Assembly: GCF_964204865.1 (NCBI RefSeq) | Contig: NC_135252.1 | Location: 16,079,383 to 16,143,382, forward strand | Origin: Styela clava | Lineage: Eukaryota; Chordata; Ascidiacea; Stolidobranchia; Styelidae | Reading direction: 5' to 3' | Length of the DNA stretch: 64,000 bases | Shown: in pieces, positions 24,385 through 36,567 of the stretch | How the letters are laid out: every line of letters begins with the position of its first letter | How positions within the stretch are numbered: the stretch's first letter is position 1 | The notes under the pieces: generated by a model | What the model was told of the DNA's origin: nothing | Seen by the model: only the letters and a program-made list of their open reading frames with translations | The model's database searches: none | Made by a program: the position numbers and the translations under genes

Positions 24385-26235
24385 GCTGTTCGTCACTTCA
24401 GTCATTTTCTTCTCGGGAGACCGTTCAGAATTCGCACAGATCATGCTGCTCTGAAATGGTTGATCAATTTTCGTGAACCTCAAGGAATGTTAGCAAGATG
24501 GATATTAACACTTGGCGCTTATGACTTTAAGATTGAACACAGACCTGGCGTGAAACATGGCAATGCTGATGGATTGTCACGCCAAGTTCGCAAATGCAAG
24601 CGAGAAGATTGTTCTGATTGTGGTACCAATGGTGATGTGGCTGTGAGTAATGTTATTGTAAGTGCAATATCAAAACAGCCCGGTCAATCATCGTCAGACT
24701 GTTCCGATTGTAATTGGTTAAATACCTACACGGATGAGCAAATTAAATCTTGGCAAAGTGAAGATCCAGATATTTCTGCTGTTTTGAAATGGAAACAACT
24801 TACTGCTCAGAAACCTGACATTCAAGAATACATGCCTGAATCAACAGTGACCAAACGTTTAATGTCGCAGTGGGACTTGATTTTTGTAGATAATGGACTT
24901 CTCTATCGTCGTTGGATTCCTGATTGTAAATCGGAGGAATCGCATATCCAATTGATTGTTCCATCAAATTTGAGGCAGGACTTGTTTCATAAGCTCCATT
25001 CTTTGCGCACTGCAGGTCATCTTGGTGCTAATCGAACTTTCAAGAGTATAAGGCGCAGATTTTATTGGCCTGGTTTCAAAAGGGACATTCTGAAATGGTG
25101 CAAATTTTGCAAGTCTTGTGCTTCAACAAAGATGCTTTACGGAAGAAGACAGGGAGATTTGAAACAACTTATATCTGGAGCTCCTATGGAAAGGATTGCC
25201 ATTGATTTTCTTGGACCATTGCCTGTAACTGAAAAAGGAAATGAACACATTTTGGTTTTGTCGGACTATTTCTCTAAATGGGTGGAATGTTTTGCTTTAC
25301 CAAATCAGCGAGCTGACACCACTGCTGATGCATTGGTTACTCAATTCTTTTCGAGATTTGGGGTACCAAGAATTCTCCACTCAGATCAAGGAAGAGACTT
25401 TGAATCAAAATTATTTTCAGAAATGTGTCAATTGTACGGGATTCAAAAGACTCGAACAACTCCATATCATCCTCGTTCAGATGGACAAGTTGAACGTTTC
25501 AACAGGACCATACAGCAGATGTTGAAAGCTTTTGTAAATGAGAATCGAAATGATTGGGACGACCATCTCCCATATCTTTGTATGGCATATCGCTCCACTG
25601 TGCATGATAGTACAGGATATTCACCGAACAAGTTAATGCTTGGACGAGAAATCGAGATGCCTGTTGATGTTATGTTTGGCAAACCAGAGTCATCTACTCA
25701 TCCTTGTTACACTGCGTTTGTCGAATGGTTTTCCTGTGCAACTGAAAAAGCTTTTCTTCATGCTAGGCAACATCTAAATGCTGCTGCAACCAGACAAAAG
25801 CGAAATTTTGATCTGGGTGTTAAACCACTTACTTTCCAGAGAGATGAATTGGTGTGGTATTATTATCCACCAAAGCATCGCAAGCTGAGTATTCCTTGGA
25901 TTGGACCTTATCGAATTGTGGACTGTTTACCTAATCACTTGTATAGGATTCAGAAGAATTCGGGAACACGTTCTCGAATTGTGCATGTTGACAAACTGAG
26001 ACCTTACCTTCATGAAGATGAAGAAGACAACGACATTGACTTAACCGGATTTGACATTTTACCTGATGTGGAACCTAATATGGAAAATAATGAGCAGGCT
26101 GCTCATGATATTTTTGATGAATTACCTTTCTCTTCAAAGCCAGACACTGTACCAGAAGAAGTTACAGTTGATGCGAACTCTGATAATGGCCAACGTACTA
26201 GGCGAAGGCCTAGATATTTGGATGATTACATTTGA
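24385..26235 (+). pseudogene. pol: Gypsy Pol, second part: end of RNase H and integrase, downstream of an in-frame TGA
   Basis: Same frame as the first part of pol, with no shift; only the TGA at 24382 separates them, and RNase H homology continues across it (FRIRTDHAALKWLI). After the tether come the integrase zinc-binding region (HLGANRTFKSIRRRFYWPGF, then CKFCKSC) and the catalytic core: first Asp in IAIDFLGPLP, second in HSDQGRDFES, Glu in DGQVERFNRT. The GPY/F module follows (WIGPYRIVDCLPNHLYRI). The protein ends RRRPRYLDDYI. Unless the stop is read through, this part is not made from this copy. Confidence 0.88.
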
Positions 26236-26380
26236 TTTGACTGTGATAGTGCTTTTAACAATTGATTGTTTTGATTTTAGATATACATTTCATTTGAGTG
26301 TACAGTTCTTTGCAATTTCTTCACATTTTTATGGTTTTTCAATTTTGAAGATGGAAAATTTCTTTGTAATTTCCCATCTG

Positions 26381-26396
26381 AAAAAGGGGGGAGTAA
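26381..26396 (+). other. Polypurine tract of the gypsy element
   Basis: AAAAAGGGGGGAGTAA lies directly before the 3' LTR, where plus-strand DNA synthesis is primed. Position and composition are typical. Confidence 0.85.
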
Positions 26397-27142
26397 TGAG
26401 ACGACCACGTCTATAACTCTGTTTTATTTTGTATGTCAATATTTATTCTTAACACTTGAGTCATTAGTGAGCAGCTGTGTAACATTCTCTTTCTGCTGGT
26501 CTGTCAGACTGCCGGTAGTGTAGATATTTCCTCTGTGTATTAGGTTATTATTATAGTGTTTTAATGCCGTAATTCTATGTAATTCGTGTTGTAAAATGAT
26601 ATTAGTAGTACAGGTTTACTGTTTCTCTAGTTTGGTATAGCTCTGTTCACTAGTTAGCTTGTATTTAACACTTCCGTAACTAGTTTATTTTCGCAGTTTA
26701 TTTCCTGTGTGATTTCCATATTTTTATGCGTATTTCCATGTATATTACGTGTTTGTCGCTAAGGTAGGATTTGTGTTGTATCTTTAGTGTCATACGAGTT
26801 ATTCTTATGTATATCTAGGTATGTTTTACCCGGTTTTTAGTATCCCATTATAAGTAAATAGTTCATGACTGTGACGTCATAGACCAATTCCGTATCTTGT
26901 GTTACGTATGTATCCTACGGTATTTGTACTGTGTTTTTATGTGTTTATTGTATTTCTTATTGGAGTATTTGGTTGTATTAAGTTCTTACAGGTGTATAAT
27001 TAATCTAGTTAGTTAACTTAGTTACTCTGCTGTGGTTGGAACCGCAAGAAGATTATTTTGTGATCGACATCTATTGCAACTTCAGTGTCCAAGAAGCTGG
27101 CAGAAAGAACCTGAGTGGTGATATCAATTTTGGTACGCCACA
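26397..27142 (+). repeat. 3' LTR of the gypsy element
   Basis: 746 bp, the partner of the 5' LTR, with no visible mismatch. An open frame crossing its right border (27036-27314) comes from LTR plus flank and is not a gene. Confidence 0.95.
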
Positions 27143-27397
27143 ATACAGTATTGTGGAAAATTTTACAATAGAATTCCTACACGTTAATATGCGTTTCCAT
27201 AAACTCGCATCTAAGCAAATGTTAGTCGTTGAAGCAAATATACCATTTTTTGGCCACCTAATTTTTTATTCGTATTTGAAAATAAAATATATAATATCAA
27301 ATTTTACACAGTAAAATATTATTGTTGTCGGTAATCAAAACTAGTTATAACAAAATATATGATAAAGGGAAATCTATATTTTTTGTAAATAATATAG

Positions 27398-27548
27398 GAT
27401 AGGATTTACATATTTATCCCGGGGGAGAGGAAAGCCGATAAGACGGCTTAATAATATGGCGAACCACGGCCCCTCGTCCGGTTACCAGCCCAGGTCGGGT
27501 ATGGGATTAGTTAGTCAGTTATTTGTTTTCGGAAGCATGGACTTGACT
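27398..27548 (+). repeat. Dispersed SINE-like repeat, copy 1
   Basis: About 150 bp from GATAGGATTTACATATTTAT to GGAAGCATGG. The same sequence, inverted and with small gaps, occurs at 53815-53958. No tRNA-type promoter boxes were recognised. Confidence 0.6.
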
Positions 27549-29132
27549 TTATTGTATAACAATTATGCGCGTGGAAATTGAGGACTAGTGAAAAATCCAT
27601 ATATATTTGAGAAAATCCGAATAATTCCAAGCGTGATCTGAACTTATTCGATAAGATGAGAAGTTCACGGAAATTTTATTTTCAGATCGACATAAAATTA
27701 AATGAAAACTTAAGCTTTGCTAACTGTCGAGTGGGTCAGATATAAGAGTTGCGGTGGTTTTATACGAAACACATAACTCACAAAAGCAACATAACTACAA
27801 TGCTTCATGCTTTTGTCGTACAAGTTAATTCAAATGAGTGCTCGAGACAATGATTTCAACACCAACCGACCCTTTATTATGACGTTCGCTTTTGACTTGA
27901 TCACAATCAAAGTGTTAAGTGATTTAGTAAGATAAGCTAAATGCCGATAAAATCTCAAGATAATGAGTTAATATTACAAAACTTTGTTTTTCTCTTAAAT
28001 ATGTTTTGCTCTACGGCAGTGATCACCAAAGTGCGGGTGGCGACCCCACGTGGGGTCGCCTTAAATATTTCTGGGGTCGCCGAGTGCCCATCGTTGTCTT
28101 TTCTTTTATTATTTTCATTATGTGTGTGACTTCTCGGCTTAACGCTAGATATTTCAAACAAAAAAATGAATAACAAGCACGCAGACAGATAATATCAAGA
28201 GCAATTACGATCAATCAATTATGACATCATAATCACAAATTTAGTCGGTGTGAAAAACAGCGTTCTATCTGAACTTCTATGACACAAATACACAACAGTG
28301 TGCAGTCTGCACTGTTAAGTTGAATAACGCTCAATAGGCTAGCAAGTTTCGATATTTCGAATTGGAGTGACTTCTTTTGTAATAAGGCTATTGCGTAACG
28401 ACAGTAATTTATATTTTAAAGTAAATCGTTATTATGTCGTTAAATGTACTGTACAGTGGCCGTTGCTTTTAGTGCAAAATCTCATTTTCTAGGCTACCGT
28501 CATATTGATAATTACAATTTATTAAATGGCTGATAAACATAAAAGAAAAATATCGTATGATCAATCTTTTTCAAAGCTTTACTTTTAGTGCTATGAGTCT
28601 GCTAAATTCAAAGCACCGAAATCGATTAAACGATAAACGTAGATAACACGATTTGCGTTTGAGCTTAAGCAACATTAAGCCACGAATGCAAGATCTCGTT
28701 GGAAGGAAGCAGTCGCATTTTTCACACTGATCAATTATGGTTGTTGTTGGGTTCTTTTAATAAATTTCCTAATTTGATAAATATTTTTTTTCGTGTCTGT
28801 AGGTGAACATATTTATATAACTTGGGGTCGCGAGTGCTTATCATACGTAATAATATTGTAGATGGGGTCGTGTGCTAGATTGAAGTCGTTTTATTTGGGA
28901 AAATGATTCTCCACAGCCGCCCGGCCTGGCGCACATGCGCCGGTGTAGGGATTGTTCCACAATGTGCCTAGAGCCAGACGTGCGCGGAAAACCGTTCTCT
29001 GTAATTGCAACGAAACGTCGCGTGAAAGTTTTGGTAAATGACTAGTATCAAGTTCTGAAAACGCGATGATATCAATAAACCCTCTGGCAATGATCTCATA
29101 CACAACGATGCTTGACTTCACACAGTGCAGAT
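27549..29132. other. Spacer left of MGAT5-like copy A
   Basis: Holds the hAT-like remnant and about 230 bp of apparently unique sequence before the MGAT5-like start codon. No gene recognised. Confidence 0.5.
28017..28905. mobile_element. hAT-like remnant, right border uncertain
   Basis: The left end CAGTGATCACCAAAG resembles a hAT terminus, and GGGGTCGC words recur inside. The sequence GGGAAAATGATTCTCC near 28890-28907 may be the right end, but no target duplication was found. Confidence 0.35.
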
Positions 29133-32100
29133 ATGAAGCGTAGTTCGTATCTTAAAGTAAGAAAATATGCGTTTGCTGGAGGCGTAGTATGCATTTTGCT
29201 GTATTCTGTGTTGAATTATCACAAGATTAAGCCCTATCATCGACTGAAATACACATGGACATCAAAAGACGAATATCTGTCTTCACTTCAAGAATCAATT
29301 GCAGTTCGAGGTAAGTGTGAAGGCTCATTCTCAATACTATAGAATCAGTAAATCATAGCAATGTTTTCGTTCCTTTCGAGACATTATTTGCAAGTATGTA
29401 GGTAAGAAGGTTTACAACTTTACATGATTCTAATATCAACACGTGGATTTCTTATTATAAAAGGCATTTTATTAAATATATAAATACAGATAATTGAAAT
29501 CTTAACTCCTAGAGAGAGGACTCGTATGGTGGAAATCAAAATGAAAGTACAGAATATGTGAAAGGGCAGTGGGTGACACATCGACAAAGTTATGTTTGCT
29601 ATGTGATTTGTGTTGAAACGAAACAGAAGTCTCGTAAAAAATCTATAGTGATTATCGGCAAGCAAAATCAACAGACTTTCTATTTGTGGGAGATTTCTTG
29701 CCGCAGGCGTGGATCGAAGTAATGTTTTTGCATAACTACTTTTTCTATTAAAATGCTAAATATAGTTAAATATCACATATGCTCAAATTTTAAATAAATA
29801 GAATACCTAAATTCACCATCGCTAGGCAACGTTACTAATTAGTTGAGAGCGAGGCATATTCAGGAATGAAAATTTGGGCTTATTAGTTGACACCGCAAGT
29901 ACCTGACGAAATTTACGAACGCAACAAACAAAAAGATAAAGATCGTCTCAAGACCAATTGAATATTTTTGGACCAAACTATTTTATCATGTTTCCAGTGC
30001 AAGAGAATAGTTAAGATGGTCATTCAAGCTGTACGATCTTTAAGCTGAAACATAATAATTCTATTTTTTGTTATGAAAGTCGTAATGATAGCACTGCACT
30101 CAGTTGAGAATTAATTGCTAATTGTCGATAACACAACATCATTCATTCGTTAGCAAATTTTTTCCATCCATATTGGAAAGTAAGGTGAAACTTTTCCATT
30201 TTAAATATAACACCATAATAAGTTGCGCGTAATAAGAGCTCCCTTTTCGTCGAAACTAAATATCGAAGTATTGATCGCTTGAACTCTGATTGTGCGTAGT
30301 TTTTTAATACCATAGTTCGTCATAATTAATATTTGTGGACAACTACTCTTTTTTAATCATGGATCGTATTGCAGATGGAGACTGTAAACTTCCCGACGCC
30401 GTTATCAACGGAAAACCGTGGCAAAGTTGTTACGAAAAAATTGAATGGATGAAGGAGTTGTGGCAGTCGGATGATTGCTACGCAAAACACGGTGTCAATG
30501 GAAGTATATGTTCAATTTTAGAATATTTATCTACGAAGGAAAACTACTGTCCACAAACTATAAAAGAATCTAAAACTCAATCAGAAGGTAATATATTTGC
30601 AGATAGGGTATAAATAAATAGGCTTACCATGCGTCCCGTTTTAGGCGGGACAGTCCCACTTTTTTACGTTTTGTCCTGGCGTCCCGACCGGTCAGCCAAA
30701 AGTCCCGATTTGGCGTTCAGCCAGTCAGCATAATACAAGAACAATAGCAATTGTCATGTTCTCGATACTGTTGTTGCTGTGCAGCGTACCGTTAGCCTAT
30801 CTACTGAAGGCGGATGCGTGGTTTTGTTTGTTTCGTTGTTTTCAGCTAACATTAATTGCTACAATTTGTTACGTGTAAACCCCGTAAGCCAAGAGGCTGC
30901 TTAACGTAAACTATTTTTTAAACTGAAACCGATATTTAGAAAGACAGCGCATGAACTCTCGATGACAATATGGTCAAGAAAGACAGCCGGAATGGTTTTA
31001 AATGTAGGCCCCTAATGTAAAATCGATAAATTTAAAGGAGAAAAAAAAATCACAGCTATGGTCTTTGGAGGCATCCCGCTTTGAGGTCACAAAAATATGG
31101 TAACCCTATAAATAATGTACAATAAATTAAAATGACATTGACGAGATTGTTGTTGTACCCAACCCATTAAAATATGACATTATTTATTTATCTTGTTATG
31201 TTACTTTTTCTTCATTCAGAATTGTCTAATTCTGTATTTAGCCTGTTGAAGCAATGTATCCATTTTTTAAATTCATTGTACAAAAACAATGAAAATGTAT
31301 ACTTTAACTGAGATAACATCCAGAATTTGAGCACTTGTCATTTTATACTTGCAAGAGTAGGTGTTATGCACTTGCTTGGTATAATGGTATATTAGGCTTG
31401 CACGTAATTTACGGATTTACGGAATTACGGAATTATTTCGAGTTACGGAAGCGAAGTTACGAATTACGTAAAGTCGTAAATATTGGTCGAGCGCTTTCGC
31501 GATTGAAACGAGCTCTCTTCAGAGCAGTCAATTCCGTCGATTGTAAAAAATTAAAGTTTAAGTAAAAAAAGTTAGAGTTCCGGTATTCGCAGCCGTTTTT
31601 CTCTCTCTTGTTAGGCAGATGGGGAAGGGATAACGCGTCATTTACTAACCTATTATCAACTTATCTAGGATGGCCAATGTACATATTAACCGTAGATAAG
31701 GAATAGAATTGTGTTGAGACCGATGGACGTCAACACACCTGGTTTCAACTTCTTCGGGTGAAATGACTAAAGAGATCAGCTTATAAAACATGGTCTATTT
31801 GTAAATGCCGTGATAATTAATGTCGCGCTTATCAAGCAGCAATATAAAGACGGAAGAGAAATTGCGTAATGAACCAACGCAACTTAGTCTTTTCGGCATC
31901 GGTAAAGCGATTGAGACGGCAGAGAAACAACAATACGACAGGATTTCCCGTGTTTATTCTGCGCGAGATCCATTTTCTATTACAAAATCTTGATGTTCTG
32001 TTACCGATTTTACGTTATATATCTGTCCGGACTTGGCATTGCTCAATATGTTTTTCACAATGCCTCGCAGTATGTCGTCCAAATATGATTACCTGTCTTT

Positions 32101-34744
32101 ACCAAATGCGGCAACTTATTTTGATTTATCGTCGACTCGAATATCACCGGCACTCGACCAAACTTGTGTCAATTTTGGCAAATAGGATTGTCGACTTGAG
32201 TTAGAAAAATAAATTAATATTTTCATGAGTGCAAAATAAATGTCACAAAATGCATTGTTTTGCGATATAACTTTGTATTTTCGGAGAAGGCATGTCATAT
32301 AAGTACGGTAATTTAAATAATGCGCATATAATTAATATTTGATCTAAATTTATCGCAAATAATGTTATAACTTTTAGGCCGCGAAATGATTTAATGTAAA
32401 ATGAAGCATGGAATTCGGAATATCGTCAATAAGTCGGCATCAATAATTATTATAAAATGCAAAGTAAGTAGTAAAGTCGGATATTGTAAAAAACGGTGAA
32501 ATAACAAGTCTTCGTCGCGAGGCAAGCGAAAGTATAATCAAACAAGAGAATACGCTTGTAGTTGATTAATAAATTAGCAACCCGGAATTTTTATTTAATA
32601 CGAAAGTCGTATTAATACGTTAATACGATTTTAAAAAAGTGAACTATCGTTTCTTAAATATATTACCAGTGTTGGTAATGATAAAATTGATCGCATAAAA
32701 TTTGGTGATGAAGTGGATAAAAAAATCAAAGCTAATACAAAAGATAAAAATCAGAATAAAATTATTTTGAATTCACTCCTTGATATTTGTCTTTAACATC
32801 TGTCGCCGGCGCGTAGTACTGCCGGGAATATGAAAACCAAACTTCTATGTCCTATTCGGAATAGAAGTGGATTAAATTGGTTGTTATGATAGGTTTAAAT
32901 GTGTGAAAAAAATATCGCAATTACGGGGTCATTACGTAATCGATTTGGCCGTAATTACGGAATTGATTTTTGTCAATTACGTGCAAGCCTATGGTATATG
33001 TATATATAAATGAATGTGCCGCGATTCTAGATTTCTAAATTTGCTTTACACTAAACTACAGCGCCATATAAAGCCGTTCCATAATCGACACACGGTCAAA
33101 ACAATCAGGAAATTCGTTTGTCTTTACTATAACGACTTTAACGACAAATCCTTTTAAGATGATTTCACTTCTACTGCTCTCACAACTCCAAGGAAAAATC
33201 TCACCGCAATCATTGACCTTTTTGAAGGAAATGAAGATTTTACTTGGATGAAAAATAGAATTGCATCAATGGAACAACTCTGGATAAAAAGCGCTTCGAC
33301 ATTTTTTCAAACAAAGCTCAAAATCCCTTTGCATAAGAAGAAAATTCATGTGCATATTGGATTAATGGATCTTGGAATCGGAAAAAATGCAATGAGTGGT
33401 GGACCCCTAGGAGAATTAGTGCAATGGAGTGACTTGATATCAAGCTTGTATATTCTTGGCCATGATATAGTTATCACTAGCACAAAACTTGAGCTTTTTT
33501 ATGCATACACTGAATACAAGTTTAAAAATTCGAACACCGAATGCTCAGTTCTTTCCAGTCACTATGCGTTTCCGTTCGATATTGTGTATACCGATGTACG
33601 GGGATATAAACTTTTTGCAATGAAGTTGCCAAAATTTGCAGCAATAAAATGCCGATTTCGCATATTAGACAGTTTTGGGACGGAAGCCCAATACAATATG
33701 GAACCAACAAGTAAAGTTAATCCTTTTGGTGGTTTGAATCTTCATCTGAAACAGTTCAACACAATGTATCCTCACACTCCCGACAATACATTTCTTGGTT
33801 TTGTGGTGGAGAATCCTGTTTTAAATGATGTCAATTTACATGAAAAACGAGATATAGTATTAGTATATGGCAAAGATGGTAATTTTTGGGCTGGATTAAA
33901 ACCGTACTTGGACGTATTACGCAGATATGTATCTGAAATTCACGGAACTGTTTCAGGGCATACGAACGATGTGCCGTACTACGTCATCAATCATGGCATA
34001 CTTTCTCTCAATGAACTGTACAAGCTTTTGCAGAGAACAAAATATTTTGTTGGATTAGGCTTCCCCTTTGAAGGACCAGCTCCCTTGGAGGCTATAGCAA
34101 TGGGAGCAGTATTTTTAAATCCAAAGTTGAATAAGGTTAATAGAAGAAAAGCGAATGAATTTTTCGAATCAAAACCTACTAACAGGGCATTAACATCTCA
34201 AAATCCGTACGCGGAAAAGTACATTGGAGAACCACATGTCTACACATTGGATATATCAAATGAACAAGACGTTCTGTCAGTACTGAATAAAATTACTAGT
34301 TTTAAACAGCCTATGCCATACCTTCCATACGAATTCAGTGCTGAAGGAATGCTGGAAAGAGTATCTATTCATATTGAGAAGCAGAAATTCTGCAGTTCAG
34401 TCAAAACATGGCCGCCAATATCTTCATTAAAAATAGCTATCGCCGATAAAAGCAACTGTGACGACGCGTGTATGAGAATGGAATTGATTTGTGAACCAGA
34501 ATATTTCCCTTTCATCAATACGCCAGACACATTTGAAAAAGTTGGCATGCCATGTAAACACGAACATTATACCAATATGCCTTTCATGGTTTACCCAGCA
34601 TATCACGCTCACGATGCAGCATGTTGTTTTCAAACATCCAATTTACAGTTCAGCTGTTCGGAAGAGAACAGAGATTTTGTAAGGTTGTGTCCATGTCGGG
34701 ATTATATAAAAGGACAGGTTGCTTTGTGTAGAAATTGCACATGA
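29133..34744 (+). CDS. MGAT5: MGAT5-like alpha-1,6-mannosylglycoprotein 6-beta-N-acetylglucosaminyltransferase, copy A (GT18)
   Basis: Golgi type II enzyme of family GT18, which adds beta-1,6-linked GlcNAc to branch N-glycans. Exons 29133-29310, 30375-30587 and 33159-34744 join in phase to 658 residues (human MGAT5 is 741). The start at 29133 directly precedes a basic stretch and one membrane anchor (about residues 10-27). Exon 2 gives a Cys-rich luminal segment (CYAKHGVNGSICSILEYLS). Exon 3 gives the catalytic domain: GGPLGELVQWSD from residue 211, whose Glu (216) matches the catalytic base of human MGAT5, then DSFGTE, MYPHTPDNTFLGFV, GLGFPFEGPAPLEAIAMG and PYEFSAEGMLERV. It ends CPCRDYIKGQVALCRNC. 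It lacks the Ser/Thr-rich stem of copy B. Both introns are phase 1; the second holds two DNA transposons. AATAAA overlaps the stop region at 34744-34749. Confidence 0.92.
30620..31107. mobile_element. Non-autonomous DNA transposon in MGAT5-like A intron
   Basis: Ends AGGCTTACCAT and ATGGTAACCCT are inverted repeats. The flanks are AT-rich copies of an ATAAATAA-type word, so the duplication is ambiguous. Its right part is matched in inverse at 48078-48275. Confidence 0.65.
31393..32991. mobile_element. hAT-like element of 1599 bp in MGAT5-like A intron
   Basis: Ends TAGGCTTGCACGTAATT and AATTACGTGCAAGCCTA are perfect inverted repeats, flanked by a perfect 8-bp duplication TGGTATAT (31385-31392, 32992-32999). 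The interior near 31840-32190 shows short open stretches separated by stops (for example SLFGIGKAIETAEKQQYDR) that could be transposase remnants, but no domain is certain. Confidence 0.88.
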
Positions 34745-36567
34745 ATAAAATATGGTCATAAGAACAGTAGTGGTGGATATATGAATTGTCATCAGAATGA
34801 ACTCTTCCGTATAGGGATATTGCACTGCGATATTTACCATATAAAAAGCGGGTTTACTTTTTATGGCAGCTACACAATTCATCGATGCTCATCAAATGGA
34901 GTGGTTAATTCACAAGCACAGACCACCAATAAATGTCTATATTGGACATAAAATTCAAAATAGGTACATAATGTATTCCAGAATTAAATACAACGTTTGA
35001 AATGATCATAAGTGTCACTTGAGTTTAAAGCAATTTGAAACACTTTATAAAACATGAATTATTTATTTTGTGGGAAATATTGCATTTTGATGGTATTTAT
35101 AACCAAATCCCGATACGCTTTTAAAGTTTGATGTACCAGATTTATCGTAAACGAGAACAAAATATTTCAATGTACACCACAGATTTCCACGTTGAGTAAA
35201 TAGAAATTTTAAACCATGCCCGATTCATATCGATACAAACCTGTATTGCTTTTATGATGCAGTCAATGGCAGTTAAATATTGAAAAGTTAGTTCGTAAAT
35301 CTTTATATTGTAAATTGGCCACAACTCATTTATTTATATGCAAATATAATATGAAATAGTGCAATTTTACTTTTTTTCAAGCTAAATTTTCAGTACAAAA
35401 GTAAGCGCTGTTGAATACGAATAGCTCCGCCTTTTCTGCCTGTGGTATTTTATATTCTGTTACATAGTATTCAAAAAATGTGATCTTTTTCAGCGTCCAC
35501 ATTAAGTGAGTAATATAATGGTTTTGAGCGAGTGTATAAACCCCGGTCGGATAAAACCTTTGACGAAATCTCTTCTTAATTAAACCATTTTGAATTTTTA
35601 AAGATATCTAAGACAAAGTGCAAATACATTGAATTTTATATTACAAATATAAAAACGAAACATGCATACCGATTAAAAATAATAACAGAAAAGTATTTTT
35701 AAAGTCAATTTAGTTGGCGATGAAGCTAACTTTGTTGGTTGAAAGATCTCTGGTTCAGCCTCCATCTCCTTACCCAGGTTGCAAAGGGTAGAAATGTCAG
35801 CAATGTTGTGAGGTTAGTTAAATCATTGCCTCGACTCAACATTATCAAAGACTCAAAGTGGGTCATCTAAAAGTGACCTGGAATCGTGCTCAGCCAATCA
35901 AGTAATTGATGTTCATATCATAGATTGACTCGACTACAGACTCAGATAGGCCATGACTCGACCAGACTAGTTATTTGGGATTTAGGGGCTTCGTCCCAAC
36001 ACCGCATATCATTGCCGGGGCTCAGCTTATCACGTAGTAGATTTGATCGCACTATTTTGTAAAAAGCAATGTGATCATTTTAAAGAAAGTATATTAATAA
36101 TGAAAGAATGCAGAAAATACTTTACGCATGATATCGCATTATCAAAAACAGTGCAAAAAACGCAACAGTGCAAAAAATTAGAGCAGACATTTATAAGGTT
36201 GGAGTTGGAAACAGGACACGTGAAGACGAATAAGTTGCTTTTAGACATTGCATGAGCCGGAACCAAAAACTAAACAATGGCTTTTTTTTAATTGTTAATC
36301 AGATCAATTAGAGTAAAATATAAATACCATCTCGAGGGAAAGGAAATATTTTTTACATTTTTTCTCACAGCTTTGTAATTATAATGTAACAGTAACAACT
36401 GTGTTATTAGAAGTGCTTTCGCTAGGCAGCAAACGCAATCATAAAATGCAATTGCTTTTACAAAGTGCAAAGATTTGGAAACGAACTGAAACAAAATTTA
36501 GAAACAATAAGATATTTTAGTTATATTAATGAATTTGTAACTGACACAGTAAAGTCGCGATAAAAAT
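34745..36567. other. Spacer between the convergent MGAT5-like genes
   Basis: About 1.8 kb of AT-rich sequence with both 3' UTRs. The part at 35700-36040 has GACTCGAC-like short repeats and may be an old mobile element. No gene recognised. Confidence 0.5.

Larger units (their letters stand above)
19878..27142 (+). mobile_element. Complete Ty3/gypsy LTR retrotransposon (Metaviridae), 7265 bp
   Basis: Two 746-bp direct LTRs (19878-20623, 26397-27142) begin TGAG and end CCACA. They flank a gag frame, a -1-shifted pol frame (protease, reverse transcriptase, RNase H, integrase) and a polypurine tract. The flanks share ATAC (19874-19877 and 27143-27146), or AATAC if the last A of the LTR is counted as flank: a 4-5 bp target duplication. 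No env-like frame lies between integrase and the 3' LTR. The integrase is C-terminal to RNase H, as in Ty3/gypsy rather than copia. The only visible defect is one in-frame TGA at 24382. Confidence 0.95.

Noticed and set aside
27036..27314. 92-codon frame at the end of the gypsy element
   Set aside because: Made of 3' LTR plus flank; the same LTR bases are non-coding at the 5' end.
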